Of a DNA stretch of 64,000 nt, positions 7,559 through 19,270 are shown piece by piece. Under the pieces are notes generated by a model. That model made no database searches. It was not told where the DNA came from and saw only the letters and a program-made list of their open reading frames with translations. Both the position numbers and the translations under genes were made by a program. The first letter of the stretch is position 1; every line of letters begins with the position of its first letter. The DNA comes from Streptomyces sp. Ag109_O5-1. GTDB lineage: Bacteria > Actinomycetota > Actinomycetes > Streptomycetales > Streptomycetaceae. Location: contig NZ_RKQF01000001.1 in assembly GCF_003814875.1 (NCBI RefSeq), forward strand, positions 7,874,001-7,938,000, given 5' to 3'.

Positions 7559-8410
7559 TCATCGAGGCCGGTACGCGGTGACCAGCACGGAGACGGTGAC
7601 CTGGTCGGGCAGGACACCGTCTCCGTCCGGTGCTGCGGGGCCCAGATGGCGCGCACTCGGTGTCATCCGGAGCAGGTTCAGGGCCTCCGGCCCGGTCAGG
7701 AACGTGCGGTACTCCACCTGCCCGGTGGCGGCGGCCTCGAAGAACGGGTGCAGCGCCCGGTGGAGGCGCCGTTCCTTGGCCGGATCGACCGTGACCATCC
7801 CAGGCACTCGGCCGCGCAGTTCGGCCAGGTGCCGTCCGGTCGGACGTACCACGATCAGCCGGCCGCCCGGGCGGAGCACCCGGCGGAACTCGGCGGGGTT
7901 GCGCGGGGCGAACACGTCCAGCACCACGTCGGCCACGGCGTCGGCCAGCGGGAAGGGACGGAAGACGTCCCAGGCCGCCGCGGCGGCGCGCGGATGGGCT
8001 CGGGCCGCCGAGCGCAGCGCGCGCACCGAACTGTCCAGCCCCAGCCCGCGGGCGGCGGGCAACCGGTCGAGTACCCCGGCGAGGTAGTGGCCCGTGCCGC
8101 ACCCGGAGTCCACGACCGTCCCGTGCCCGGAAACGGCGTCGGCCGCCAGCTGGGCCACGGCCTGCCGGATGGGCAGATACCCGCCGCCGGCCAGGAACCG
8201 CTCCCTCGCCCGGACCATGGCCGCGTCGTCGCCGCTGGTGGCGCGGGCGCCCGTCAGCAGGCCGACGTAGCCCTGCCGGCCGATGTCGAAGGCATGCCCT
8301 GCCGGGCAGCGCAGTGAGCCGCGGTCCGGGTGCAGGCGGCGCGTGCGGCACGCCGGGCAGCGCAGCAGGTCCAGGGCGAGTTCGAGGGCAGGGGGAAGCA
8401 ACGCGGGCAC
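7559..8410 (-). CDS. 23S rRNA (guanine-N1)-methyltransferase, RlmA-like
   Basis: A 283-residue SAM methyltransferase with an N-terminal zinc ribbon, CPAC near residue 18 followed by the CPAGHAFD cysteine and histidine. This is the arrangement of RlmA(I)/RlmA(II), which modify G745 or G748 of 23S rRNA. The SAM motif reads VVDSGCGTGHYL, a slightly altered GxGxG. GTG 8410 is chosen over the longer upstream frame because AGGAG lies six bases before it and the zinc ribbon starts soon after. The RlmA(II) branch (TlrB) contributes to macrolide resistance in producers. I cannot assign G745 versus G748 from sequence. Confidence 0.78.
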   Translation of the reverse strand: MPALLPPALELALDLLRCPACRTRRLHPDRGSLRCPAGHAFDIGRQGYVGLLTGARATSGDDAAMVRARERFLAGGGYLPIRQAVAQLAADAVSGHGTVVDSGCGTGHYLAGVLDRLPAARGLGLDSSVRALRSAARAHPRAAAAAWDVFRPFPLADAVADVVLDVFAPRNPAEFRRVLRPGGRLIVVRPTGRHLAELRGRVPGMVTVDPAKERRLHRALHPFFEAAATGQVEYRTFLTGPEALNLLRMTPSARHLGPAAPDGDGVLPDQVTVSVLVTAYRPR

Positions 8411-8638
8411 TTGGCACTCCTGGCAGGGTGAACGGACGGGGCCGTGCCCGCAGGCGCGTCCGGTGGGCCACTGCTTCAGGAGGGAAGGGGCGGTGCCGGA
8501 AAGACGGTTCACGCGGCGGGCACACCGAGGAGGGCGACGCCGGCCGGCCTCGCCCTCAACGGCCTCCGGTCACAGGAAGCAGCAGTGCGGGGTGCTCATG
8601 AATGCCACGCCAGGAGTCTACGAGCAACGGCTCATCGA

Positions 8639-9556
8639 CTACGGGCGGAGCACGATCTTGCCGTGGGTGTGCCCGCGTTCCAGTTCCCGGAACGCGTCCC
8701 GTACCCGCTCCAGCGGGTAGGTGCGGGCGATCGGCACCTCCAGCTCGCCCCGCGCGGCGAGCCGGGCCAGTTCGCCGACGACGACCGCGCACGCCGCCGA
8801 GCCCTCTCCGTACGTCCGCGCGCCGACCTTCGCCGCGGCCTGCCAGTCGCGGATCGTGTTGATCCGCTCGGGCCGTACGCCCAACTCCACCGCCAGCTCC
8901 ACATAGCCGTCGCCGAACGTGTCGACGAACGCGTCCACGCTCCCGCCGGAGGCCTGCCGGATCCGCTCGGCCGCGCCCTCCCCGTACTCGACCGGGAGAA
9001 CACCGCGGTCCTTCAGCCAGGCATGGTTCCGCTCGCTCGCCAGCCCGATCACCGTGGCGCCGCGCCGCCGCGCGAGCTGCACGGCGAGCGAGCCGACGCC
9101 GCCCGCCGCACCGGACACCACGACCGTGTCGGCCGGGCCGGGATCCACCGCGAACACGCAGGCGTAGGCGGTCGTACCGGCCACGTACAACGACCCGGCC
9201 ACGTCCCAGGACAGCCCCTGGGGACGGGTGACCACGTTCACGTCGTCGACCACGACGAACTCCGCATGGCTCGCCCTGTCGTGGGTGAAGCCCAGGACCT
9301 CGTCGCCCACCGCGAAGCCACGCACCTCGGGGCCCGTCTCCGCCACGACACCGGCCACGTCACTGCCCTGCCCGGAGGGGAACGTCGCCGGCCAGCGGCC
9401 GTGCCGCGCGCCCGCACGGATCATCACCTCGCCGGGCTGCACACCGGCGGCGCGCACCTCGACCAGCAGCTGCCCGGGGCCGGGCACCGGCCGCGCCACC
9501 TCCTCCACCCGCAGTACGTCGATCCCGCCGTACTCGTGGAACCGCACCGCCCTCAT
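8639..9556 (-). CDS. Zinc-type alcohol dehydrogenase / quinone oxidoreductase family protein
   Basis: A 305-residue medium-chain dehydrogenase/reductase of the quinone-oxidoreductase branch. It opens with the typical MRAVRFHEYGG, has a GroES-like N-terminal half, and carries the nucleotide-binding AAGGVGSLAVQLA near residues 138-150. The catalytic and structural zinc ligands of true alcohol dehydrogenases are not seen, so a zinc-independent NADPH:quinone reductase activity is expected. It ends in the family-typical GKIVLRP. ATG 9556 starts the conserved first strand. It stands alone; no operon partner is obvious. Confidence 0.85.
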   Translation of the reverse strand: MRAVRFHEYGGIDVLRVEEVARPVPGPGQLLVEVRAAGVQPGEVMIRAGARHGRWPATFPSGQGSDVAGVVAETGPEVRGFAVGDEVLGFTHDRASHAEFVVVDDVNVVTRPQGLSWDVAGSLYVAGTTAYACVFAVDPGPADTVVVSGAAGGVGSLAVQLARRRGATVIGLASERNHAWLKDRGVLPVEYGEGAAERIRQASGGSVDAFVDTFGDGYVELAVELGVRPERINTIRDWQAAAKVGARTYGEGSAACAVVVGELARLAARGELEVPIARTYPLERVRDAFRELERGHTHGKIVLRP

Positions 9557-9729
9557 CGCGTGCTCACCGCGCCTCCTCGCCAGGCCACGCACATCGATCG
9601 TGTCGGCGCGTTCAACAGCCCCGGATCGAAGGCGTATTCCGCCGAGGCGCGAAATCCGAGATCCGAACTTCCCTGAAGAACAACGGTGTTGACCGGAGAG
9701 CAACGGCGCTGACACCGTGCGCGGCAGGG

Positions 9730-10050
9730 TCACATGCGTTCCTCGTCGCGCTGCGCGAAGTGGTGCTCCAGCCGGCCGAGGAGGGCCGCGAAGGCCGGGG
9801 ACATGTCGGTGTCCGACCGGGTGAGTACGGTCGTACGGCCGCCGTCCTCCACCGTGATCGTGTAGCTCATGGCGTCCGGGGCGCGGTCCGGCGGCCGTTC
9901 CCTCCCGGCTTCCGGGAGGACCGCCGTGACCAGGCGGGTGAGCTCCGCCGCGGCGTCCCCGGGCAGGGCGTCGGTGTCCAGCACCCTGGGCGGGAGGCGG
10001 AGGTTGATTCCCGCCGCCTGCCCGCCGTGCGTCGCCAGGGTCACCTTCAT
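9730..10050 (-). CDS. Emfourin-like protease inhibitor
   Basis: A 106-residue protein beginning MKVTLATHGGQAAGINL, matching the start of the emfourin family of protealysin inhibitors. The later parts are YTITVEDGG and the C-terminal LLGRLEHHF. It lies 37 bases downstream of, and in the same direction as, an M4 metalloprotease gene. That is the arrangement described for the Serratia protealysin-emfourin pair. The likely role is to inhibit the neighbouring protease inside the cell. Assignment rests on length, N-terminal pattern and context. Confidence 0.75.
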   Translation of the reverse strand: MKVTLATHGGQAAGINLRLPPRVLDTDALPGDAAAELTRLVTAVLPEAGRERPPDRAPDAMSYTITVEDGGRTTVLTRSDTDMSPAFAALLGRLEHHFAQRDEERM

Positions 10051-10087
10051 CGTCGTCGGACCGTCCGCGTCACCCGCCGGCGGTCGG

Positions 10088-11299
10088 TCACCTGCTCGCC
10101 TTCAGCGCGTTCACCTCGTTGGACAGACCCGTCACCTGGGCGGCCAGGGCGCCGATCTGCCTGCTCAGGGCGGCCAGGCCGTCCTCCCGGCCGGCCACGC
10201 CGTCGCGGGCGCCCCCGAGGCTCCGGGCCCGGGCGACCGCGGTGGGGACCCCGCTGATCTGGATGCCCACGTCCTGCCAGGCCGTCAGCACGGCCAACTG
10301 TTCGGCGCTGCCAGCCCCGTACAGTTCCCCGGCCTTCTGGTAGGTGGTGTCCGCGAAGTCCTGGAACTGGGTGTCCGGGCTGGACGCCTTCAGCGACTCG
10401 TACCAGATGAGTCCGGCGGCCTCGAACGCGAATCCGCCGATGCCGGTCGCCACCAGGTAGAACGCCTTGTTCGGAATACCGGAGTTGATGTGCACCCCGC
10501 CGAAGTCGCCGTTCTCGGTGTCGGGCAGGTTGACGTACTTGCTCATGTGGTCGGGCTGGGGATCCTTGCCGAGCAGGGCGTTGTCGTACGCGTGCCCCGG
10601 GTCCCTCATCGAGCGCAGGGCGTCGCCTTCGATGCCCGGGGTGAAGACCTCGGACCCGATCATCCAGTCCGCCTCGTCGGCCGACTGCTTCAGCGACCAC
10701 TGCTTGACCAGTGACCCGAAGACATCGGACACCGACTCGTTCAGCGCCCCGGACTGGTTGTGGTAAGCGAGGCCCGCGGTGTTCTCGGTGACTCCGTGCG
10801 TCAACTCGTGGGCGATGACGGTGAGGGATCCGGTGAAGTCGGTGAAGATCCTTCCGTCCCCGTCACCGAACACCATCTGCTGCCCGTCCCAGAACGCGTT
10901 GTTGTAATGCGTGCTGAAGTGGACGTACCCGTCCAGTCGCATTCCCTGGTCGTCGATCGAATCGCGGTTGAACACATCGCGGTAGAAGTCGCGCGTCGCA
11001 CCCAGCCCGTCGAACGCCCGGTTGACGGAATCGTCCGTGGACGGCGCCCCGTCCTCCGTCCGGACCAGCGTGGCGAGGGGCAGCAGCCTGTCGTTCTGGC
11101 AGTCGAAGACGGTCCGCCGGCCGTTGCCGGGGGTGGCGATACCGGCGAAGGACGCCCGGATCGTTCGCTCGCCGCGCAAGGAGGCGGTGGTCAGCAAGGT
11201 GGCCAGGGCGGCCTTGTGCACTTCGGCGTCGTCACTGCGCAGGAGCTTTTCGAGAAGATGCGGTGGAACGATGCAGTTGGGGCGGCAGGTCCTGGTCAT
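10088..11299 (-). CDS. M4-family metallopeptidase, protealysin-like
   Basis: A thermolysin-fold zinc protease of 403 residues. The zinc site is HELTHG (about residue 160) with the third ligand in GALNESVSD. The catalytic-histidine region is NSGIPNKAFY. There is no signal peptide. Instead the N-terminus (CIVPPHLLEKL) matches the short protealysin-type propeptide, so the enzyme is probably intracellular or released without the general export pathway. The last 30 residues (QIGALAAQVTGLSNEVNALKA) form a short coiled-coil extension beyond the usual end. ATG 11299 has GAGGT upstream. Its presumed inhibitor is encoded just downstream. Confidence 0.92.
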   Translation of the reverse strand: MTRTCRPNCIVPPHLLEKLLRSDDAEVHKAALATLLTTASLRGERTIRASFAGIATPGNGRRTVFDCQNDRLLPLATLVRTEDGAPSTDDSVNRAFDGLGATRDFYRDVFNRDSIDDQGMRLDGYVHFSTHYNNAFWDGQQMVFGDGDGRIFTDFTGSLTVIAHELTHGVTENTAGLAYHNQSGALNESVSDVFGSLVKQWSLKQSADEADWMIGSEVFTPGIEGDALRSMRDPGHAYDNALLGKDPQPDHMSKYVNLPDTENGDFGGVHINSGIPNKAFYLVATGIGGFAFEAAGLIWYESLKASSPDTQFQDFADTTYQKAGELYGAGSAEQLAVLTAWQDVGIQISGVPTAVARARSLGGARDGVAGREDGLAALSRQIGALAAQVTGLSNEVNALKASR

Positions 11300-11709
11300 G
11301 GGAATACCTCGAGTGCAAGAGGAGCGGTGCAAGAGGAGCGGTGCCGGAACACAGCCCTGCTCGTCCGGCCCGGGCGCCTTGACGGCGGCGGCGCGCCGCA
11401 GGCGTTGATCACCGGGGGCGGCTCCTGCGCGCGGGCGAAGTGCCGTCAGGCACGCAGGCCGAGCCGTGTGGCGAGCGGTTCCGCCGTCTGTGCCGTACCG
11501 CCAGGTCGGACGCATGACTGAGGAGGCGAAAACCGTGTCTGCTTCGATTATCCGCTCGACCGTGCCGAGCCGCACCCCGAGCGTCAACTGCGCCGGACAC
11601 GCGGTCGGTTCGGGACCGGCGCCGGGGCAACGCCACGCGCGCGCCCGTCAGTTGCCTTGCATGATCCGGCGCGCTCGGCTCCGGCCGGCCGTGCGCGTCG
11701 GTGACCTGC

Positions 11710-11723
11710 TGTGATGTGTCACA
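11710..11723 (+). promoter_or_regulatory. Palindrome upstream of DUF6400-like gene
   Basis: TGTGA and TCACA flank a TGTG centre, giving a perfect 5-bp dyad that ends seven bases before a -35 hexamer. It looks CRP-like but the half-site spacing is four, not six. It is a plausible operator for the downstream gene. Confidence 0.35.
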
Positions 11724-11730
11724 CGGACCC

Positions 11731-11759
11731 TTGTCGCGGCCGCGGCGCATGCCTAAATT
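11731..11759 (+). promoter_or_regulatory. Leaderless promoter
   Basis: TTGTCG (11731-11736) and TAAATT (11754-11759) are separated by 17 bases. The -10 ends seven bases before ATG 11767, so transcription should begin at or next to the start codon and the mRNA would be leaderless. No Shine-Dalgarno sequence is present, which agrees. Confidence 0.6.
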
Positions 11760-11766
11760 CGGTCAT

Positions 11767-12024
11767 ATGTCCACTTCTGATGCCGCCCTTCCCGCCGAGC
11801 CGGCCGACTTCGTCGTCGATCTCGCCGGGCACGAAATGACCCGCCGTGCCCATGTCATGGAGGCGCTCGGCGCCGACTGGGACCCCGTCGAGATGGTGCG
11901 GGGCGAGGAGGAGGCGTACGACATGCTCTACTCCGGACTCGACGAGGAGCAGCAGCGGATATACGACTCGCTCGTCGCGGCCGGTGTGCTGCCGCGGCGT
12001 GGCGGGGGCGACGCCTCCGCCTGA
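11767..12024 (+). CDS. Small conserved acidic protein, DUF6400-like
   Basis: An 85-residue soluble acidic protein. The central part (MTRRAHVMEALGADWDPVE, then GEEEAYDMLYSGLDEEQQ) looks like a short helical family widespread in Streptomyces that I associate with DUF6400. There is no metal or catalytic motif. Translation probably starts at ATG 11767 on a leaderless mRNA, given the well-placed -10. Function unknown. Confidence 0.6.
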   Translation: MSTSDAALPAEPADFVVDLAGHEMTRRAHVMEALGADWDPVEMVRGEEEAYDMLYSGLDEEQQRIYDSLVAAGVLPRRGGGDASA

Positions 12025-12187
12025 CACCGGGGAGTACCTGGGAGCACAGGTGAGCGCGGGGGAGCGCGCGGAGCCCGGGGGCGTACGAGGGCGTACGGCG
12101 CTGTCGTGGTGCGCCGTGTGCGGGTGCCGGGGGTGACGTGCCGGTTCGGTGCTGGATTCCGGGGCGGGTGATGGCCACCGTGGTCGG

Positions 12188-12760
12188 GTGATCCTCGTTC
12201 CGGGCCGGCTGTGGCGCTGGGGGCCGGTGGGCCGGGCCGTCGGCGCGGGCCTCGGCGCCGGTGTCCTCTTCGGGGCCTTCGTTCTCGTGGAGTCGGCGGC
12301 GTGGGCGGGCGCCGGGGTGGTCTTCGTGGTGCTGGGCGTGTACTACGGGATCCGGGTGGCCCGCCGGATGGACCGGCTCTGGCCTGCGGCCAGGGGCATG
12401 AAGGGCGCCGACCGCGCCGCCGTCGTACGTGCCGCCCGCGGTGGCGGGACCGTAGCCGATCCCCGGCTGATGCCCGTGGTCGTCGAGTACGCCGGCGCTC
12501 TGCACCGGGCCGCCGAAGAGGACCGGCAGCGCCGCTGGGTCGTCGTCTCCGTCACCGTCTTCGCGGCCGCTCTCGCCGTCCACGACACCTTGACCGGCTC
12601 CATCGGCGAGACCGTCGCCTCATGGCTGGTGGTCGCGCTCTTCCTCGGCGACCTGCTGTGGTGGCCCCGCAGCCGGGCCCGGCTGCTGGCCCGTGCCGAC
12701 CGGGCGGCGGCGTCGGCCCGCCGGGCGACGGACGCGGGCCGCCCGGCAGACGGCCCCTGA
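12188..12760 (+). CDS. Integral membrane protein, unknown function
   Basis: About 190 residues with two hydrophobic pairs: residues roughly 12-50 (AVGAGLGAGVLFGAFVL then GAGVVFVVLGVYYGI) and roughly 118-160 (WVVVSVTVFAAALAV and VASWLVVALFLGDLLWW). This predicts four membrane spans around a central cytoplasmic stretch rich in R and A. GTG 12188 is preferred because it begins ILVPGRLWRWGP, a typical start of this Streptomyces family; the frame is open back to 12149. No enzyme motif is seen. It is followed by 299 bases without a gene before the PPK2 gene. Confidence 0.65.
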   Translation: MILVPGRLWRWGPVGRAVGAGLGAGVLFGAFVLVESAAWAGAGVVFVVLGVYYGIRVARRMDRLWPAARGMKGADRAAVVRAARGGGTVADPRLMPVVVEYAGALHRAAEEDRQRRWVVVSVTVFAAALAVHDTLTGSIGETVASWLVVALFLGDLLWWPRSRARLLARADRAAASARRATDAGRPADGP

Positions 12761-13059
12761 GCGATACGTCGCCGTCCGTGACCGGGGCGGCCGGCCCGTC
12801 CCACCCGGCACAGCCCACGGCCGGAGATCCCACGGGAGTTCGCCGATGAGTCCCGTTCCGTCCGGTCCCGGGCCGTACCGGCGCGCACGCGGCGGCCGTG
12901 CCCAGGGCGCCGGAACCACCCGGCAAGGGTGAGGCACGCTCCGCCGCCCGGCCGGATGCTGCCGGAGAGAGGCTGTCGGCCTCCGGAGCGGTGGCGTGGT
13001 GGTGCGGTGGTGCGGTGGGTGCGGGCCGATGGACGGGCGAACGGAAGGGCGAGCGGGCG

Positions 13060-14070
13060 ATGGGCGACGAGAGAGCCGAGCGCATAGCGGAGTTCATCGA
13101 GCCTCTGCGGGTCGAGCCCGGGAGCAAGGTGCGGCTGGCCAAGGACTTCGACCCCGGTTACAGGGCCGGCATCAGCAAGAAGAAGGAAGGCGTCGAACTG
13201 CTCCGCAACGGCATCGAACTCCTCGCCGACTACCAGCGGCGGCTGGCCGCCCAGGACACCTACGGGGTGCTGCTGTGCCTGCAGGCCCTGGACGCCGGAG
13301 GCAAGGACGGCACCATCCGCCATGTCATGAGCGGTGTGAATCCGCAGGGTGTGCGCGTCTCCGGCTTCAAGGTGCCCTCGAGCGAGGAACTCGACCACGA
13401 CTACCTGTGGCGCTACACCCGCGAGCTGCCCCGGCGCGGAGAGATCGGCATCTTCAACCGCTCCCACTACGAGGAAGTGCTCGTGGTCCGGGTCCATCCG
13501 GAGAACCTGCGCCGCCAGAAACTGCCCGACACGGCACGCGGTCCGGACGTGTGGGAGCGGCGCTACCGGGAGATCAACGACTGGGAGCACTATCTGAGCG
13601 ACAACGGCTTCAGGATCGTGAAACTGTTCCTGAACCTGTCGAAGGATGAACAGCGCATCCGTTTCCTCAAGCGCATCGACGTCCCGGAGCGGAACTGGAA
13701 GTTCTCGTCGGCCGACGTGCGTGAGCGGGCCTACTGGGACGACTACCAGCGGGCGTTCTCGCAGATGCTCTCCGCCACCAGTACGGAATGGGCGCCCTGG
13801 TACGTCATCCCCGCCGACCACAAGTGGTTCGCGCGAGTGTGCGCGGCCGCCGTGCTGGCGCACACCCTGATCGATATCGACCCCCGGTATCCGCAGGTCA
13901 GCGACGAGACCCGCAGCGAGCTGGCCGAGGTCAGGCGGGAGCTGGAGGCGGAGGCACCCGAAGGGGCGGCTCCGGACCCCTACGCGGCGCAGGCCGGACG
14001 GGCGGCGGCCCCACCCGTGGCGAAGGAGCGGCAGAGGAAACGGAAGAAGAAGCACCACAGGCACAGCTGA
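13060..14070 (+). CDS. ppk2: Polyphosphate kinase 2 family protein
   Basis: PPK2 transfers phosphate between polyphosphate and nucleotides. This 336-residue protein has the Walker A-type motif LDAGGKDGTI (about residues 78-87), the lid-region FNRSHYEEVL segment and the arginine-rich RYREINDWEHYL stretch, all in family order. The single-domain size fits nucleotide-phosphorylating PPK2s. The C-terminal tail (RKRKKKHHRH) is strongly basic, which could aid polyphosphate binding. ATG 13060 is chosen because homology starts there; the open frame runs back to 12898 through unrelated sequence. The P-type ATPase gene follows closely and may be co-transcribed. Confidence 0.9.
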   Translation: MGDERAERIAEFIEPLRVEPGSKVRLAKDFDPGYRAGISKKKEGVELLRNGIELLADYQRRLAAQDTYGVLLCLQALDAGGKDGTIRHVMSGVNPQGVRVSGFKVPSSEELDHDYLWRYTRELPRRGEIGIFNRSHYEEVLVVRVHPENLRRQKLPDTARGPDVWERRYREINDWEHYLSDNGFRIVKLFLNLSKDEQRIRFLKRIDVPERNWKFSSADVRERAYWDDYQRAFSQMLSATSTEWAPWYVIPADHKWFARVCAAAVLAHTLIDIDPRYPQVSDETRSELAEVRRELEAEAPEGAAPDPYAAQAGRAAAPPVAKERQRKRKKKHHRHS

Positions 14071-14113
14071 CCGAGGGGGTGTGAGGGGCGGGGCCGGGAT
14101 CGGAGGCACCTTC

Positions 14114-16861
<2,748 letters not shown>

Positions 16862-17129
16862 CGCGCCCAGGGCGGCACTCGGGGCGGAGGGACGGCGGCC
16901 CATGACGAGCGGTCAGCTCGCGGCGCTGAGGCGGCGGCTCGCCCGGTCCGTTCCCGGAGTCCGCGCCGTGTCGTCGTGCCTCACCGCGTTCCGCGGCCGG
17001 ACCGGCGCACGCTGGACGGCCGGGCCAGGCCGGGCCTCGCAGCCGGACAGCAGCCGGCCCGCACCGTGGCGCCGCCGACGGGTCGTGACGGCGTCGAAGG
17101 GCCCGGCGCCGCCGTCCGTGGCGCGGCAC

Positions 17130-18590
17130 TCAGCGGTCGTCCGGTGTCCGGCCGGTGCGCCGCCACGGAGGCGTCAGCGCCAGACGGGTCACCCGACGCC
17201 AGTCGGCCCGGGGCCGGTTCGGCGGGGTGCCCGGCCGGTGCCGGGGGACACGGACCCGCAGCGCGCCGGGGACCACCCGGCAGACCACCGGCGCGGGCAG
17301 CAGGACGGACTCGCCGTCGATCCCGGCCGGGACGGTCGGCACGGCCGGGATGTCCTTGCCCCCGCCCGAACCTGTTTCGGTGCCGGTGCCGGTGCCGGTG
17401 CCTGGTTCGGTGCCGGTGCTCAGGTCGGCCGGCGGGTCGGTGTCGGCTCCCGGGTCCGCGTCGACCACGACCTCGCGGGCCGTCAGCCGGGTCACGGCCG
17501 TCGATCTACGGTCACCGGTCAGCGCCAGGGCCGCCTGCGCCGAGTTCTCGACGCGCAGGCCCAGCACTCCGAGCCGCCCGGAGTCCAGGCTCTCCCGCAG
17601 TCCGGGAGCGGCCGGGTCGATCACGGCCCGGTAGGGGTTGTTGCTGACGAGTACCGCGTGGAGGCCCTCGGCGTGCCGGCGACCGGCGCGCATCCGCAGC
17701 CGGGGTGCGTTCGGACCGGTGAGCAGGCCGGGCAGCGCCTGCAGGGTCGTGCGCAGTTTCGCGTTCCGGTAGGCGGGATCGCCGACCACGGCCGCGTACG
17801 TCCCGAACGACGCGTTGTTGACGAACACCCGGCCCGCCGCGAACCCCAGGTCGACACGGAACTCGACGGCGTCGGTGAACGCCTCCAGGCCGGCGGCCGG
17901 GTCGTCGCGGTCGAGCCCCAGATCGAGCGCGAAGTGGTTGCGGGTCCCCGCCGGGATCACCACGAACGGCACGTCGTGCCCGGCCGCGACCTCGGCGACC
18001 AGCGCCTGGGTACCGTCCCCGCCGGCCACCGCGAGCAGGTCGGCCCCGTCCGCCAGCGCACGCCGGGCCAGCTCCGCCACGTCCTGGTGGCGGTCCGGAT
18101 CCAGCACGACGACCCGGACGCCGGCCGCCCGTGCCTTCTCGGCCAGCCGGAAGCGCTCCACCTTGCCGCCGCCGGAGCGCGGGTTCATCACCACCCAGGG
18201 CCGTTGCGCCGCGGGCACCGGGACGGGCTCGTTGCCCTGACCGGCGGTACGCCGGGCAGGGGTCGTCGAGATCCGCGCGGCCGCCAGCGCCAGCAGCCAC
18301 AGGGCCAGGGACAGCAGAGCGGGGGCCAGCACGCCGTGCGTGACGAACAACGCCAGGACCGCGACGAGTGCCGCCGGTGCCAGCAGGGCCCCGGTGACCC
18401 GCAGCCATCCGGAGTGCGCGAGCGCCCACCATGTGCCGACGGCCGCCACGGCCACTGCGGCCATGGCGACCAGCATCCACAGCAGGCTTCTCAGCCCGGC
18501 GCTGACCAGCAGGACCAGCACGCTGCCGAGCAGGGAGAGCAGGGCGAGGCGCGCCCACGAGACGACCGTGAGACGGTCAGGAGCCGCCAC
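17130..18590 (-). CDS. Diacylglycerol/lipid kinase family protein with N-terminal membrane domain
   Basis: A 486-residue protein. The first 110 residues hold four or so hydrophobic spans. The lipid-kinase catalytic domain follows, with VVMNPRSGGGK (about residue 135) and the nucleotide motif AVAGGDGTQAL (about residues 186-196), then IPAGTRNHFALDLG. After residue 390 comes a low-complexity insert of alternating G and T (about residues 393-405), encoded by a GGT/GCC-type repeat near 17380-17405. Its start overlaps the end of the upstream SHOCT gene by 14 bases. The substrate could be diacylglycerol, sphingosine or another lipid alcohol. Confidence 0.85.
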   Translation of the reverse strand: MAAPDRLTVVSWARLALLSLLGSVLVLLVSAGLRSLLWMLVAMAAVAVAAVGTWWALAHSGWLRVTGALLAPAALVAVLALFVTHGVLAPALLSLALWLLALAAARISTTPARRTAGQGNEPVPVPAAQRPWVVMNPRSGGGKVERFRLAEKARAAGVRVVVLDPDRHQDVAELARRALADGADLLAVAGGDGTQALVAEVAAGHDVPFVVIPAGTRNHFALDLGLDRDDPAAGLEAFTDAVEFRVDLGFAAGRVFVNNASFGTYAAVVGDPAYRNAKLRTTLQALPGLLTGPNAPRLRMRAGRRHAEGLHAVLVSNNPYRAVIDPAAPGLRESLDSGRLGVLGLRVENSAQAALALTGDRRSTAVTRLTAREVVVDADPGADTDPPADLSTGTEPGTGTGTGTETGSGGGKDIPAVPTVPAGIDGESVLLPAPVVCRVVPGALRVRVPRHRPGTPPNRPRADWRRVTRLALTPPWRRTGRTPDDR

Positions 18591-19008
18591 GGTCGCCGCT
18601 CAGGACCAGTTGCTTCGCGCGGGTGAACTCCTCCTCCGTGATGTCGCCGTGCGCACGCAGCTCGGCGAGCCTGGCGAGTTCGTCGGCCCGGCCGGGGCGG
18701 GAGCCGGCCGCGGTCTCGCGGACGTAGGCGTCCAGTTCCCGGCGCCGCGCCTGCGCCTGCGCCACTTCACGCCGGCCCATGTCCTTGCCCCGGGCGATCA
18801 GATAGACCAGGACGCCCAGGAAGGGCAGCACGATGACGAAGAGGGCCCAGCAGGCCTTGCCCCAGCCGCCCAGGTCCTCGTCCCGGAAGATGTCGAAGAC
18901 GACCCTGAACAACAGGAAGAACCAGAGGAACCACAGGCCGATCCAGAGGATGGTCCAGAACGCGCTGAGCAGCGGGTAGTCGTATGCCAGGTAGATCTGC
19001 GAGCTCAT
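18577..19008 (-). CDS. PLDc_N / SHOCT domain membrane protein
   Basis: A 143-residue protein. Two membrane spans (about residues 14-38 and 52-70) form the phospholipase D-nuclease N-terminal (PLDc_N) unit. A charged linker follows, and a C-terminal SHOCT domain (about residues 108-138, ELARLAELRAHGDITEEEF) closes it. SHOCT is a short oligomerisation element. The gene overlaps the lipid kinase start by 14 bases, so the pair is likely one operon. A role as a small membrane or envelope-stress protein is inferred from similar two-domain proteins. Confidence 0.82.
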   Translation of the reverse strand: MSSQIYLAYDYPLLSAFWTILWIGLWFLWFFLLFRVVFDIFRDEDLGGWGKACWALFVIVLPFLGVLVYLIARGKDMGRREVAQAQARRRELDAYVRETAAGSRPGRADELARLAELRAHGDITEEEFTRAKQLVLSGDRGGS

Positions 19009-19270
19009 GGCCGTCCCTTCGACGCGACTGCCGAGACCGGATTCCGGCCATGCCCACGCTGCGCCCGGTCCGCACCGGGCCGCTTCACCCGGCGCGGGTG
19101 AGGACGGGCGGGACGGGCGGCACGCCCGGGGCGCGTGCGGGACGCCCGGGGACGAGCGTGGAACGTCCGAGGAACGTCCGTGCCCGTCGGTCGGGGGCGC
19201 GGCACGCCTCCCGGAGGACCGCTCGGCTGCCGCTCCCTCTCCCGCCCTCGGCCGCGGGAAGTGAGGCCTG

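Larger units (their letters stand above)
11300..11766. other. Gene-free region between M4 protease and DUF6400-like gene
   Basis: This 467-base divergent intergenic region shows no convincing gene. It holds a 14-bp direct repeat (gtgcaagaggagcg, twice, about 11313-11340) just upstream of the M4 protease start, and the promoter and palindrome described for the gene at 11767. The short frames inside it lack both ribosome sites and family likeness. Confidence 0.6.

Noticed and set aside
9590..9730. The open frame extending the quinone-oxidoreductase gene upstream to 9733.
   Set aside because: The extra residues have no family likeness, and MRAVRFHEYGG at 9556 is the typical family start.
16902..18626. 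A 574-codon plus-strand frame starting at ATG 16902 behind a GGAGGG.
   Set aside because: It runs antisense through the whole lipid kinase gene, is rich in Arg/Pro/Gly/Gln and has no family likeness. The kinase on the other strand has clear motifs.
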